A stretch of 61,386 nt of DNA from Thermodesulfobacteriota bacterium (GCA_028278025.1 JANQFE010000148.1:1-61386), one strand, 5' to 3'; shown: positions 17,147 through 27,179, counted from the stretch's first letter. Notes: generated from the letters alone by a model not told the origin. A program made the numbers and translations.

Positions 17147-18118
17147 CTATCGTAAAAAACAGGCGGCCCAGTGCCCGGCCCGTTTCTCTTCCAGTGAGGG
17201 GTGTTTATGTAAACATATATCTTTATTTACTATCGGACATCTGCTTGAAAAAATACAGCCTCTGGGCGGATTAAGTGGACCGGGCACCTCACCCTGAAGC
17301 ATGATCCTTGTTTTCCTGTGAGCTGGATCAGGCACCGGGACAGCAGAGAGTAATGCTTCAGTATAGGGATGCAGGGCTGATGTAAAAAGTTCATCTTTCA
17401 GACCGGTCTCAACAATCTTCCCGAGATACATTACAGCCACCCTCAAGCTTATGAGTTCTACAACACTTAAATCATGCGATATAAAAAGATAGGTAAAATT
17501 CATTTTTCCCTGCAGATCAATTAAAAGATTGAGAATTTGAGCCTGGATGGAAACATCAAGGGCTGAAACAGGCTCATCAGCTACAATGAGTTCAGGGTTG
17601 AGGCTCAGGGCCCGGGCAATGCCGATGCGCTGTCTCTGGCCGCTGCTGAATTCGTGGGGATACCTGTCAAAATGATCTTGCTGTAATCCTACAAGATCCA
17701 GAAGCGCACGTACTCTGTCTTTTACATCTTTTTTGGGGATGAGCTTGTGTATAAGAAGCGGCTCTCCAATGATGCTGCCGACTTTCTTGCGAGGGTTAAG
17801 TGATGAAAAAGGATCCTGAAAAATAATCTGTACTTTTTGCCTAAATCTCTTGCGCGCTGCAGTGTCAAAACCAAAAATATTTTTTTCCTTAAAAAAAATC
17901 TGACCGCTGTCGGGCGTATCAAGACAAAGTATCAGGCGAGCAATCGTCGTCTTTCCGCAACCGCTTTCTCCGACAAGACCAAAAGTCTCACCCCGTGTCA
18001 GAGAAAAACTTACAGTATCAACAGCCTTTAACAATGTGGCACCCCTTGCAAACAAGCCTGTTGATACAGGGAAGGTTTTTTTCAGGTTGACTACGCGCAA
18101 TAATCCTTGATTATCCAT
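17147..18118 (-). CDS. Oligopeptide-type ABC transporter ATP-binding protein (OppF/DppF-like)
   Basis: 323 residues. Walker [10 protein letters not shown], signature SSGQRQRIGIARAL, Walker B LIVADEPVSALD and the C-terminal oligo_HPY extension with its spaced cysteines (GCIFSSRC...C). It energises uptake of peptides, or of nickel-like or other solutes, together with two permeases and an OppD-type partner. The only partner here is the oppD-like gene 6.3 kb away on the same strand; no permease or binding protein is in the window. A near copy of its first 16 coding bases occurs next to oppD (24337-24355), which suggests the two genes were once adjacent. Confidence 0.9.
   Translation of the reverse strand: MDNQGLLRVVNLKKTFPVSTGLFARGATLLKAVDTVSFSLTRGETFGLVGESGCGKTTIARLILCLDTPDSGQIFFKEKNIFGFDTAARKRFRQKVQIIFQDPFSSLNPRKKVGSIIGEPLLIHKLIPKKDVKDRVRALLDLVGLQQDHFDRYPHEFSSGQRQRIGIARALSLNPELIVADEPVSALDVSIQAQILNLLIDLQGKMNFTYLFISHDLSVVELISLRVAVMYLGKIVETGLKDELFTSALHPYTEALLSAVPVPDPAHRKTRIMLQGEVPGPLNPPRGCIFSSRCPIVNKDICLHKHPSLEEKRAGHWAACFLR
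18098..18116. repeat. Direct repeat copy 1 (inside oppF 5' end)
   Basis: CAATAATCCTTGATTATCC matches 24337-24355 at 18 of 19 bases. Collinear shared blocks follow in both places: TTTCTTTACA (18156-18165 and 24396-24405) and AAACATT (18170-18176 and 24412-24418). The pair flanks the hybrid-kinase block. Confidence 0.75.
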
Positions 18119-18534
18119 TGTCGTTAGTTGGGTCGATAATCTTCATGTGGTTTAATTTCTTTACATAATAAACATTTTCCCGTTCCCTGCGTGCCTGACG
18201 GCCCTGCGTTGCGGACACAAGGTATTGCCCTTAAAAATCTATACTATTCAATATGAAGGTAGTCAAACCTTATTTTAAAACGGCATGTTTGCGTCGGTAA
18301 TGTTGCTGTGTGAGGGCTATAATAACGGCAAGGTACTTTTCGATAGTATGTGCCGTTTATGAGCAAACCTGTAAATCAGTCAATGTAGATAAAATAAATA
18401 AATTCGCGTCCCCTTTATCTCCCCAAAACAACCGTAAGAGCCTGCTGAAGAATAATTATCCAAATAAATCTAAAGAATTATATTTTTTATACGAAATTTT
18501 AAGTGATTATATGTTGTTTTGCACACGTTAATAA
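18119..18534. other. Intergenic region between oppF and the hybrid kinase
   Basis: 416 bases without a credible gene. It carries one of three related 22-base motifs (18257-18278, core GTAGTCAAACCTTATTTT; others at 24365 and 25517). The segment nearest oppF is similar to the segment downstream of oppD, as expected for a duplicated ancestral oppD-oppF junction. Confidence 0.5.
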
Positions 18535-20781
18535 ATGGAGTATCCTCGACCAAAACACATGCAAACAGAAATAAAAGAGACCTTGAAGACGGACCAGGCT
18601 GAGAGCCTCTTTAGCGGCGAGCGCGGGCAGAGGAGTGCCCTGCCGCATAATCCCTGGCTGCAGGCGGTGCAGACGTGTGGATCACTGATAGTATTCGTGG
18701 CCCTCTTTATAGTGTTGTCCCGGACCCTTGGGCAGTACATGGAAATCAGTGCACTTGTTCCGGTGGTGACGGTGGGCCTCCTCTTTGGAATGAAACCTGC
18801 CGTTCTGTTGGGCTTGTTGAGCCTGCCAGCCAACACCTTATTGCGCCTGGCCAACGGCTTTGCCGTCTTTGATGAAAGCACCACGCTCGGGACCTTCATT
18901 GTCGGCACCTTGGCAACCACCTTAATCGGCGCCGTCTTCGGCCGGCTGCGTGATATGCGGTTGCGCTACCGGCAGGAGCTTCAGGAGAACGTACAGGCCG
19001 AGGCAGAGTTAAGGAAGCAGACAAAGGCCCTGGAGTGGCAAACTGGGGAGATGGGACGGATAAACAGGCTGCTTGAGCAAGAGAGCCGTGAACTTCAGCA
19101 CACCATGGATGAGATGCACCGAACCAAGGAGGAGCTTGAAAACCTGATAAATACCTCGCTTGACCCGATTGTGATCTGCGATAGCCACGCAAAGATCGTC
19201 AGTCCCAACCGTTCATTTCTGGAACTTGTCGACTGTTCTGAAGAAGAAGCAATCGGAAAAAAGTTACATAAATTTTCTGCTCCAAAGAAAGGAGTTTATG
19301 AATGTCTGAGCGGAGAGCAGGTTCAAATCGAAGAGGACTTCTTTCGGGAAAATGCTGAAATGATATCGGAACTGTATCAAAAGGGGGGTATATCAGGCTG
19401 GAGCACGTATCTGTGCAACCGGGAGGGAAAACTCATCCCCGTGAAAACAACTAACTCCCTGCTTTATAGTGAAGCGGGTGAGGTAGTCGGGTATTTTGCC
19501 ATAATCCGTAATATTACGGCCCAGAAAAGAACGGAACATGAGCTTATTGCATCAAAGGAGATCGCCGAAACAGCCAACGAAGCCAAGAGCACATTCCTAG
19601 CCAACATGAGCCATGAGATCCGCACGCCCATGAACGGGATCATCGGCTTTACCGATATACTGCTGGAGTCCGAACTTAACCCTGAGCAGACAGAATATGT
19701 CGACACAATAAAACGCAGCGGTGAGGCCCTGCTTTCCCTCATCGATGATATTCTTGACTTTTCAAAGGTGGAGGCCGGGGTCATCGAGATGATGGAAGCT
19801 GAGTGCGATATTGAAATGCTGGCCTACGATGTTTGTAATCTGATCCGCCCCAAAGTGGAAAAGAAATCCGTGCGGGTCGTCTACCGCATAGACGATGAAG
19901 TTCCCGCCGGGATCAAGACCGATCCCCACCGTTTCAGGCAGGTGCTGCTGAACCTAATGGGTAACGCAGCCAAGTTTACAGAATCGGGAGAGATAGAACT
20001 CGCCTTTGCAGTGCAAGAGCAGAAGGATTCCAAGATCTGTATTCATGCAACGGTTAGGGACACGGGCATCGGCGTACCTGCGGACAAACTGGAGTCCATC
20101 TTTCATCTGTTTCAGCAGGCCGACGACTCTACCACCCGTCAATTCGGAGGAACCGGCCTCGGCCTCTCCATCTGCAGGAAGATTGCCTTTCTCATGGGAG
20201 GGAACGTCTGGGCCGAAAGCAAACCCGGGCGAGGCAGCACCTTCCATTTCACGTCATGGGCAACGGTATCGGCGGACCGTCCAGCCCAACACAGCGCTGT
20301 CCCCTCACCGGCAGACAAAAGCGTGTTGTCGGTATCGACCGGGAAGGCTCCTATTGTCAACCGGTATTCGGTGCAGGAGAACCGCACGGCCGCCGGTACG
20401 ATACTGCTGGCAGAGGACAATCCGATCAACCAGAAGCTCGCATCGAAACTATTAGCAAAAGCCGGTTGCAGCGTTGATGTTGCCGAAAACGGCAGAAAAG
20501 CGGTAGAGCTGTACGCCGCAGCCCCCGAAAAGTATGATATGATTCTGATGGATGTTCAGATGCCGGAGCTGAGCGGCTTGGATGCAACCCGACAGATTCG
20601 CAGCCTTGAAGCGCAGCGCAATGAGAAAAGCCCGCTGCCCATCATCGCCGTAACCGCCAACGTTATGAAAGGTGACCGTGAAAAGTGCCTAGCGGCGGGA
20701 ATGAACGACTATATCGCCAAGCCGGTCAAACGGGAGATCATCTTTGAAATGCTGCAAAAATGGGTCTTGTCTCAGAACTGA
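18535..20781 (+). CDS. Membrane hybrid histidine kinase, one receiver
   Basis: 748 residues. The N-terminal membrane region (about 45-140) has several hydrophobic segments, followed by a coiled coil, a PAS domain (about 200-335), HisKA with H360 ([12 protein letters not shown]), HATPase_c ([32 protein letters not shown]) and a C-terminal receiver with phospho-acceptor D673 ([11 protein letters not shown]) and the K-P pair (IAKPVK). There is no Hpt domain, so the signal must leave through a separate phosphotransfer protein or stay internal. The start lacks a clear ribosome site; ATG nine codons in is an alternative. A paralogue is encoded 56 bases downstream. Confidence 0.9.
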   Translation: MEYPRPKHMQTEIKETLKTDQAESLFSGERGQRSALPHNPWLQAVQTCGSLIVFVALFIVLSRTLGQYMEISALVPVVTVGLLFGMKPAVLLGLLSLPANTLLRLANGFAVFDESTTLGTFIVGTLATTLIGAVFGRLRDMRLRYRQELQENVQAEAELRKQTKALEWQTGEMGRINRLLEQESRELQHTMDEMHRTKEELENLINTSLDPIVICDSHAKIVSPNRSFLELVDCSEEEAIGKKLHKFSAPKKGVYECLSGEQVQIEEDFFRENAEMISELYQKGGISGWSTYLCNREGKLIPVKTTNSLLYSEAGEVVGYFAIIRNITAQKRTEHELIASKEIAETANEAKSTFLANMSHEIRTPMNGIIGFTDILLESELNPEQTEYVDTIKRSGEALLSLIDDILDFSKVEAGVIEMMEAECDIEMLAYDVCNLIRPKVEKKSVRVVYRIDDEVPAGIKTDPHRFRQVLLNLMGNAAKFTESGEIELAFAVQEQKDSKICIHATVRDTGIGVPADKLESIFHLFQQADDSTTRQFGGTGLGLSICRKIAFLMGGNVWAESKPGRGSTFHFTSWATVSADRPAQHSAVPSPADKSVLSVSTGKAPIVNRYSVQENRTAAGTILLAEDNPINQKLASKLLAKAGCSVDVAENGRKAVELYAAAPEKYDMILMDVQMPELSGLDATRQIRSLEAQRNEKSPLPIIAVTANVMKGDREKCLAAGMNDYIAKPVKREIIFEMLQKWVLSQN

Positions 20782-20837
20782 TTCAAGGGGCGCTGGGGGT
20801 GTTGCAGGCTTAAAGCGCAGAAGGGGATTGCTCACGC

Positions 20838-23474
20838 ATGAAGACAAAAGGAATCATTACCAGTATGATCGACCGCAGTACAATAGCTAACAGGGATGCC
20901 GTCCGGGCTGATCATTGGCGACAGTCGAGCACGCGCAAGGGTGTTACGGCGGTACTGCTGGCGGTACTGGGCTATATAGGGATTTTTCTTTTTTTGGCTT
21001 ACCAGGTCGGGCGCGGGATGGCCATTTCCGTCGTTCCCGTGGTTATCGTTACGGCCTGGTTTTTCGGTTTGAAGGCCGGTATGTATGCGGGGCTCCTTAC
21101 GCTGCCGGCAAATTTTATCATGGCTTTGTTAACGGGTTTGCCGTGGTGGGAGCTTGTTTTTATGCGGGGAGCCGGTATTCTGGGAACGATCTTTACAACG
21201 TCTGTGGGGGCGATCGTCGGCGGCATGCAGGATCTGGCCGCCAAAACCAACCGGGAAATCTGTGAGCGCAAGCAGGCGGAGAAGGCTTACCTGCAGCAGC
21301 GCGATCTCTTACAGCAGCAGTCACAGGAGCTTGAGCAAAAGAATATTGAGATAGAAGAAAGAGTCCGGCATAGAAAACAGGCTGCTGAGGAGCTTAAAAA
21401 GACCAAGGAAAATGTTGAAAAGCTTATATCCGTTTCCCTTGATCCCATTATCATTGCCGACGGAAACGCCCACATAGTAAGTACCAACCGGGCCTTTCTT
21501 GACCTGATCGGGCATGCTGAAGCGACGGTTTTGGGAAGGTCTCTCAATGATTTTGTTCCAAAGGAAACGGGTATCTATGCTTCGACCACCGGAGAGCAGG
21601 TTGATATTTCGGAGGGCTATTTTCGGGAGCAGCAGCAGAAAAACGAAGCATTACTGGAACAGGGGATGATATCGGACTGGAGTGTCTACTGTTTGAGAAG
21701 AGACCGTGTAGTGGTACCCGTCATACTGAATGTCGTCAGGTTTGCGAATCAGGATGACGGTCGGGTGCACACATTTGTGACCATGCATGATGAGACCGAA
21801 CGTAAGCAGATGGAACATGCGCTGATTATGGCAAAACAGGAGGCCGACAAGGCCAACAGAGCAAAAAGCACATTTTTGGCCAACATGAGCCATGAGATCC
21901 GTACACCCATGAACGGGGTCATCGGTTTCACCGATATGCTACTGGAGACTGAACTGACACCGGAGCAGCAGGAGTCGTCCCGTCTGGTAAAAAAAAGCGC
22001 AGAGGCGCTGCTCTCGCTCATCAATGATATTCTTGATTTTTCCAAGATTGAAGCCGGCAGGATTGCCTTTGAGGGGGTTGACTTTGATGTGGAAATGCTG
22101 GCCTATGATGTATGTGCAATGATGCGCCCCCGGATCAGTGAGGAGAAAGTTGAGCTGCTCTGCCGGATCGATGATTGCCTCCCGGCCCAGATCAAAGGCG
22201 ATCCCTACCGCTTCCGGCAGGTGCTGGTCAATCTGATGAGCAATGCGGTCAAGTTTACCGCCACCGGCGAGATTGAACTCAGTCTGGATGTGGCGGAGGA
22301 ACACCCGACTGGCCTCCTGCTACATGCGCGGATCCGGGATACCGGCATTGGTATAACGGCGGATAAGCTTGAAAGCATCTTCAATGCTTTTCAGCAGGCC
22401 GACGGCTCCTTAACCCGCAAGTACGGCGGAACGGGTCTGGGACTGGCCATCTGCAGGAGGATTGCAAAGCTTATGGGTGGAAATGTATGGGCCGAGAGTC
22501 CGGCTGGAACCGACACGGATACGGAAACATCCGCCGCGGAAAAGACCGAGGCTGCCAAAGGGGCCCCAGGCAGTATTTTTCATTTTACCGCCCGGCTGGA
22601 GCTTGCTGAAAAGCAGCGCACCAAGCGGCTTTTGCCGGTGACACTGGCGGGCAAACGTGTTATTATTGCCGATGACAATCTCTCCAATCTTGATATTTTA
22701 TCCCATGTGCTCAAAACCGCCGGCATGCAGGTAGAGGCATATACCAACGGCAGCGAGACGATTCGGGCCGTACGGGAGGCCGGTGAGCGGGATGAGCCTT
22801 TTGATATCTGTATTCTAGACATCATGATGCCCGGCATGAGCGGATATGAGGTTGCTGAAGCGGTCCGTTCAATAGCAGGGGAAAAGCTGCCCCTGCTGGC
22901 TTTCTCTTCGTCCCTACCGGATGGTGCCAAGCAGTGTCAGGAATTCGGCTTTGACGGATTTCTGCCTAAACCCATCAACCGGAGTAAACTGCTGAAAATG
23001 ATTGAGCGCCTGCTGGCCGGTTTTTTGCCCGCCGCGCAAAAGGACGGGAAGGCGGCAAAGATTTTGACCCAGTACTCATTACGGGAGGAAGTAAAGTATT
23101 CCATCACGATTCTGCTGGCTGAGGACAATCCCGTCAACCAAAAGCTGGCAGAGAAGCTTCTTTCAAATGCCGGTTACGAAGTGGTGGTTGCCGGTAATGG
23201 TCAAGAAGCCCTCAATGCCTTTATCGAAGCGCCGGAGCGCTATGATTTGATCCTCATGGACATTCAGATGCCTATCATGAGCGGGCTGGAGGCCACCGGG
23301 GAACTGAGGGAGAGGGGCTTTGGGACTGTGCCCATCATCGCCATGACGGCGGATGCCGATGAAAGTGACCGCCGGAGATATCGTGCCGCCGGCATGGACG
23401 ATTGCATCGCCAAGCCGATTAAACGGGACGCTGTCTTTGATGTGATCAACAGATGGATCATTGAGAAAACATAA
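20838..23474 (+). CDS. Membrane hybrid histidine kinase, two receivers
   Basis: 878 residues, paralogous over its whole length to the preceding gene product: membrane region (about 35-130), coiled coil, PAS (about 190-325), HisKA H352 ([12 protein letters not shown]), HATPase_c ([32 protein letters not shown]). It differs in having two receivers, with D661 ([12 protein letters not shown]) and D808 ([11 protein letters not shown]). A Thr/Glu-rich insert lies between the G2 box and the end of the ATPase domain. The tandem arrangement indicates local duplication. Co-transcription with the upstream kinase and the downstream lipoprotein gene is likely. Confidence 0.9.
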   Translation: MKTKGIITSMIDRSTIANRDAVRADHWRQSSTRKGVTAVLLAVLGYIGIFLFLAYQVGRGMAISVVPVVIVTAWFFGLKAGMYAGLLTLPANFIMALLTGLPWWELVFMRGAGILGTIFTTSVGAIVGGMQDLAAKTNREICERKQAEKAYLQQRDLLQQQSQELEQKNIEIEERVRHRKQAAEELKKTKENVEKLISVSLDPIIIADGNAHIVSTNRAFLDLIGHAEATVLGRSLNDFVPKETGIYASTTGEQVDISEGYFREQQQKNEALLEQGMISDWSVYCLRRDRVVVPVILNVVRFANQDDGRVHTFVTMHDETERKQMEHALIMAKQEADKANRAKSTFLANMSHEIRTPMNGVIGFTDMLLETELTPEQQESSRLVKKSAEALLSLINDILDFSKIEAGRIAFEGVDFDVEMLAYDVCAMMRPRISEEKVELLCRIDDCLPAQIKGDPYRFRQVLVNLMSNAVKFTATGEIELSLDVAEEHPTGLLLHARIRDTGIGITADKLESIFNAFQQADGSLTRKYGGTGLGLAICRRIAKLMGGNVWAESPAGTDTDTETSAAEKTEAAKGAPGSIFHFTARLELAEKQRTKRLLPVTLAGKRVIIADDNLSNLDILSHVLKTAGMQVEAYTNGSETIRAVREAGERDEPFDICILDIMMPGMSGYEVAEAVRSIAGEKLPLLAFSSSLPDGAKQCQEFGFDGFLPKPINRSKLLKMIERLLAGFLPAAQKDGKAAKILTQYSLREEVKYSITILLAEDNPVNQKLAEKLLSNAGYEVVVAGNGQEALNAFIEAPERYDLILMDIQMPIMSGLEATGELRERGFGTVPIIAMTADADESDRRRYRAAGMDDCIAKPIKRDAVFDVINRWIIEKT

Positions 23475-23479
23475 GAGCC

Positions 23480-24280
23480 ATGCTGACATTCAACCAAAAA
23501 ACATCTATCGTAGCCTTGGGGACTATGCTGGCTTTCATTCCTGTTCTGCCGGGCTGCAACAATCCGATTGTTGCCGACCCGCTGCCGCCCCAGGGCCAAA
23601 ATGCCTGCTGTCTTCTAATGATTGTACATGGCCTGGGTGATACTCCTGAGGACTGGCCGGCCGAACTGTTAAGCACGATTGAAAACCGGGCGGGCGATGC
23701 CAAATCCTGGGATATCGTGACCTATGACTGGAGCGCCTATGCTACCTCGGAAGACGGAAGCACCGCGTCGCGCAGCGGAATGGAGATCGGACGTCAGGTC
23801 GGCCAGGCCCTGGCCTCACCGAACTACCGCTACGAACATATTCATTTTATAGCCCACAGCGTAGGCTCCTTTGTCATCCATGCCGCCGCTCAAACCTACC
23901 GGCAACAAGCCGCCATGCCGGCCCGCATCCACATGACTTTCATCGACCCGTTTACCTTGCACGGGTTCACCCGTCTTTTCTATGGCAAAAAAAAATTCGG
24001 CGCTGAAGCCGATTTTGCAGAAACGTATGTCAACACCGATGATCCCGTCCCGTCCACCAACACTCCTCTGAACAACACCCATAATTTTGATCTGACCGAA
24101 ACCCCCGGCAAAATAACAACGGGGGCTGACGCGCACTGGTGGCCGGTGGATTACTATATTATGACCGCCCAGGACCGTACCCTTCCCTACGGTTTTCAGC
24201 TTGCCCCGATGGCCGCCGGATCACAAAATCCTGTGGCCCATGCCGACTTTCCGCGGGGAGCCTCAACCGTGGTGCCGTAA
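23480..24280 (+). CDS. Lipoprotein alpha/beta-hydrolase (lipase/esterase-like)
   Basis: 266 residues. A signal peptide ends in the lipobox LPGC (Cys26), so it is probably a membrane-anchored lipoprotein. An HG motif forms the oxyanion region (VHGLGD near 51), and the nucleophile elbow AHSVGS (G-x-S-x-G-like, about residue 122) is preceded by HFI, as in lipase folds. Candidate acid and His residues are FIDPF and the DAHWWPVDYY segment. It starts 5 bases after the hybrid kinase stop and is probably in the same operon. Substrate unknown. Confidence 0.75.
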   Translation: MLTFNQKTSIVALGTMLAFIPVLPGCNNPIVADPLPPQGQNACCLLMIVHGLGDTPEDWPAELLSTIENRAGDAKSWDIVTYDWSAYATSEDGSTASRSGMEIGRQVGQALASPNYRYEHIHFIAHSVGSFVIHAAAQTYRQQAAMPARIHMTFIDPFTLHGFTRLFYGKKKFGAEADFAETYVNTDDPVPSTNTPLNNTHNFDLTETPGKITTGADAHWWPVDYYIMTAQDRTLPYGFQLAPMAAGSQNPVAHADFPRGASTVVP

Positions 24281-24461
24281 GAACGTGTGGGAAAAGTCAT
24301 GTGATGGTAAAATATTGCTTACAAAACTAATTTCAACAATAAGCCTTGATTATCCGCCAGCATCAGGTAGTTCAACACTATTTTAAGCGTCTTACTTTCT
24401 TTACACAGTACAAACATTCCTGATTTCTCGGTACCCCTTGGTCTTGCGTTTATCCCGCATT
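24281..24461. other. Relic of the oppD-oppF junction
   Basis: Non-coding. It holds direct repeat copy 2 (24337-24355), a near copy of the beginning of oppF, in the place where oppF would be expected immediately after oppD. A second-copy 22-base motif (24365-24386, AGGTAGTTCAAC...ATTTTAA) also lies here. Confidence 0.5.
24337..24355. repeat. Direct repeat copy 2 (oppF start relic)
   Basis: CAATAAGCCTTGATTATCC, one mismatch from 18098-18116. The start codon context is altered (GCC instead of CAT on the plus strand), so it is not a functional oppF start. Confidence 0.75.
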
Positions 24462-25445
24462 TTACGTTTGATGCAACCAGCAACGAACAAAATGCGCCCC
24501 GTTACCGTTAGCAGTAACCAAATCCGGCTCTGCTGCCAAACATTTGTCAAACACATCCTCACACCTGGTATTAAATTTACAACCGAGCGGAAGGTTGAAA
24601 ATCGGCGGCACCATCCCTTGAATAGGCTGCAGCCGTTCAGTACCCGCGCGGGGCAGTGAATTCATAAGCCCCTTGGTATAAGGGTTGAGCGGGTTTTTAA
24701 ACATTGTTGTCACATCGGCATATTCCATTATCCTGCCGGCATACATAACAGCTACTTTCTGGGCTGTCTCTGCTACTACTCCCAGATCATGGGTTATGAG
24801 CAGTAGGGCCGTCTCTTTTTTCTTTTTGAGCAGATTAAGCAGCTCCATTATTTGAGCCTGCACAGTAACATCAAGAGCTGTAGTGGGTTCGTCGGCGATG
24901 ATGAGCTTAGGTTCACACGCTATGGCCATGGCAATCATAACTCTTTGCCGCATTCCCCCGCTCATCTGATGGGGGTAGTCACGAATTCTCTGCTCAGGAG
25001 ACGGAATCCCGACATCTCTCAAAAGATTCACGGCATGCTCCAGAGCGTTTTTCTTAGACATCCTGCGATGTACCTGCAGTACTTCTGCAATCTGCGAACC
25101 GACTTTAAAAACCGGGTTTAAGGACGTGAGCGGCTCCTGGAATACCATTGTTATCTTGTTGCCCCTGATTGCCCGCATGCGCTTCTCCGGGATGGTCAGA
25201 AGATCCTCACCTTCAAACAAAATGGACCCGCCGACAATCTTACCGGGAGGAGACGGCACCAACCTCAGTATAGAATAAGCCGTCATGGTTTTGCCGCACC
25301 CCGACTCGCCTACCAGGGCCAGTGTCTCGCCTCTGTGGATGCTGAAGCTCACAGTATCAACTACTCTTGCGGTACCTTCTGTCAGGGAAAGATGAGTCTG
25401 CAGGTTTTTAATTTCAATAAGAGTTGCATGCATCCCGGCAGCCAT
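24462..25445 (-). CDS. Oligopeptide-type ABC transporter ATP-binding protein (OppD/DppD-like)
   Basis: 327 residues from ATG 25445 ([20 protein letters not shown]); a longer reading to 25526 would place coding sequence over a palindromic promoter-like region and lacks family support. Walker [10 protein letters not shown], signature [15 protein letters not shown], Walker [13 protein letters not shown], and the C-terminal oligo_HPY segment with cysteines. It is the expected partner of the OppF-like protein; in most genomes oppD directly precedes oppF, but here 6.3 kb intervenes. Permeases and binding protein are not in the window. Confidence 0.9.
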   Translation of the reverse strand: MAAGMHATLIEIKNLQTHLSLTEGTARVVDTVSFSIHRGETLALVGESGCGKTMTAYSILRLVPSPPGKIVGGSILFEGEDLLTIPEKRMRAIRGNKITMVFQEPLTSLNPVFKVGSQIAEVLQVHRRMSKKNALEHAVNLLRDVGIPSPEQRIRDYPHQMSGGMRQRVMIAMAIACEPKLIIADEPTTALDVTVQAQIMELLNLLKKKKETALLLITHDLGVVAETAQKVAVMYAGRIMEYADVTTMFKNPLNPYTKGLMNSLPRAGTERLQPIQGMVPPIFNLPLGCKFNTRCEDVFDKCLAAEPDLVTANGNGAHFVRCWLHQT

Positions 25446-25499
25446 AACATATCCGGTTCTGATAATTAAAACAGATTGGTTATTATATGATTGGAAATC

Positions 25500-25538
25500 T
25501 ATACCAATAGGTATAAAAGTAGTCAATTCTTATTTTTA
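25500..25538 (-). promoter_or_regulatory. Palindrome and 22-base motif upstream of oppD
   Basis: TATACC-AATA-GGTATA (25500-25515) is a perfect inverted repeat; it is followed by AAGTAGTCAATTCTTATTT (25517 on), which matches 18257-18278 at 18 of 22 positions. It is a candidate operator/promoter for oppD. Confidence 0.35.
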
Positions 25539-25584
25539 TGAATCGAATCCATACCGAAGTATACTACGTTGATGTGACGGGGGG

Positions 25585-25803
25585 TTACATCAGTATGCGA
25601 AAATTATCTTTGCGCGAGTCTAACTTGCTGCCGACCGACGAACCGCAATAGCTGCACATGTAGTCATATTTATCACCATCCGGAAGGACAAGCAGCAGTC
25701 TTTTCCTGACCGGAACGGCCTGTTTACATTGTGCACAAAAAAGTGTTGCAGCTTCCAGTTCTTCAAAATTGTTTTCGTCACCATGTGTATTCCGGCTAAA
25801 CAC
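25585..25803 (-). CDS. Small zinc-ribbon protein
   Basis: 72 residues. The start is GTG at 25803, because AGGAGGAG lies just upstream and the upstream gene stops one base before; an ATG nine codons earlier would overlap that gene and lacks a ribosome site. Two CxxC pairs (CAQC and CSYC) about 30 residues apart form a probable zinc ribbon. It is tightly coupled to the DksA/TraR gene, suggesting a shared role in transcription or stress control. No named family recognised. Confidence 0.7.
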   Translation of the reverse strand: MFSRNTHGDENNFEELEAATLFCAQCKQAVPVRKRLLLVLPDGDKYDYMCSYCGSSVGSKLDSRKDNFRILM

Positions 25804-25804
25804 T

Positions 25805-26251
25805 CTACTCCTCCTCTGACGTATACTCATTGTGTTTCGTTGGCATGGCTCCCTGTGGTTCCCATGAACCTTCTGCAGTGACTTTTTCCAGTTCTTGCTG
25901 GCACGTTACACAATATACGGCAAAAGGAACGATGGTAAGCCTTTTCAAAGGGATATCTCCGCCGCATTCCTCGCAAATTCCATATGAGCCTTCTTTCAGC
26001 TTTATCAGGGCTGCATCAATTTTATCGACTTCCTTTGATTTATTACCGGTAATTGTGGCCTTGATGTGTTTCAGAAGCTCCTCTACCGACCTGTCCGGAT
26101 TATCCTGGGCAGCCTCAAAGGCCAAACGGACATCCTCCTGAAGGTTTTGCCCCATGGATTTCTTGACATCGGCAAGCAGCTGCTTTTTTTTTTGCATGAG
26201 CAGGTCTTGCAATGTCCGATGTCGTGCATTCTTTGGTGATGTCTTTATCAC
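25805..26251 (-). CDS. DksA/TraR-family zinc-finger protein
   Basis: 148 residues, GTG start preceded by GAGAAGGG. Helical N-terminal coiled coil (about 10-90, including SVEELLKHIKATITGNKSKEV) and the C4 zinc finger CEECGG...CVTCQ (about 98-122), followed by an acidic tail. DksA-family proteins bind the RNA polymerase secondary channel and modulate transcription, often together with ppGpp; a ppGpp synthetase is encoded in this window (54976-57126). The coiled-coil tip (DxxDxA) is not obviously conserved, so it may belong to the DksA-like/TraR side of the family. Confidence 0.85.
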   Translation of the reverse strand: MIKTSPKNARHRTLQDLLMQKKKQLLADVKKSMGQNLQEDVRLAFEAAQDNPDRSVEELLKHIKATITGNKSKEVDKIDAALIKLKEGSYGICEECGGDIPLKRLTIVPFAVYCVTCQQELEKVTAEGSWEPQGAMPTKHNEYTSEEE

Positions 26252-26439
26252 AGCCTATACCCTTCTCGGGTTTGGACCATACCAGTTCTTTTATTGTAAA
26301 ATAATACTTTTTTTTTTGATGTCAAGTTTGAATATTCTTTTATGAGATAACCCGCCTTTTTTAAACGTGCGGTGTCAATTGCTCTATAGTTCACGGTACT
26401 ACCTGTATTATTTTGATATAGAACCTCTTTCACAAAAAT

Positions 26440-26909
26440 ACAACAGAATGACCCCTAACCTTCTCGTATTGCGGACCTGGGAAACCCTGAAGGAATTTTA
26501 TCAGGTTGTGAGTGATGAAGCCGAAGGGGTTCCGGGAGCAGTCGTAGCGATTCAGACATTCGGTGATTTTCTGGGGTTCAATCCGCATTGCCATGTGCTG
26601 GTCACTGACGGCTGCTTTTACGACAAAGGTACGTTTAAGGCAGCGTCCTCATTTCAGGCCAAAGAACTTGAAGCCGTATTTCGGGCAAACGTTTTCAAGC
26701 TGCTTCTGAAAACGGGCAAAATAAATGAGGGGTTTGTCAGTATGCTCATGTCATGGAGGCATTCCGGGTGTAATGTGCCCTGCGGCAGGCGGATCTGGCC
26801 TGATGATGAAACCGCTATGGACCATGCTTCGGCGATGTTCACCTCACCCTACATCCCGGTAGCGAGCTGCAGGGTATTCAGGATATTCTGGTACATGCGG
26901 ATACCTTAG
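26440..26909 (+). pseudogene. Broken IS91-family transposase remnant
   Basis: The reading frame contains GAVVAIQTFGDFLGFNPHCH (HUH-type two-histidine region), VLVTDGCFYDKGTF and MLMSWRHSGCNVPCGRRI, hallmarks of the IS91/IS801 Y2 transposases. The N-terminal zinc-finger part and the C-terminal catalytic tyrosine region are missing, and similarity stops after DETAMDH, consistent with a frameshift plus truncation. No intact ends are visible. It lies just upstream of the gas vesicle cluster. Confidence 0.8.
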
Positions 26910-26912
26910 ATA

Positions 26913-26935
26913 GTATGTTTTATATGAAAACATAC
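26913..26935. repeat. Perfect inverted repeat
   Basis: GTATGTTTT (26913-26921) and AAAACATAC (26927-26935) around ATATG, immediately after the transposase remnant. It could be a terminator-like or operator structure. Confidence 0.4.
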
Positions 26936-27054
26936 CTCAATGTACTTTGTAAACTGAAAAAATTATTCTTTTTGATTTTGTTTATTACTTTTTTTCATGG
27001 ATGTTATCCCAGATTGATTATCCCCAGCAAAGTTGAAGTTTTTGAAAAGAACCC

Positions 27055-27076
27055 TATATACTGATACGTATATAAT
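27055..27076 (+). promoter_or_regulatory. Palindrome and -10-like box upstream of the gas vesicle cluster
   Basis: TATATAC (27055-27061) and GTATATA (27068-27074) flank TGATAC; TATAAT at 27071-27076 overlaps the right arm. No -35 box at standard spacing and no sigma-54 motif was found in 26910-27179. It is a candidate regulated promoter for the upstream half of the cluster. Confidence 0.35.
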
Positions 27077-27179
27077 AATTAAACGTTAAGTTAATAAACA
27101 GTGCGACCGAAAAAACATTTTAGAAGGTTTTTTTCAATGTGTGCGGGACGATAACTACTGATAAGAAAGGAGGGCGTAG

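Noticed and set aside
26248..26433. 61-codon minus-strand ORF overlapping the DksA-like start
   Set aside because: No ribosome site or domain, lies over the transposase relic and low-complexity T-rich DNA; most likely chance.
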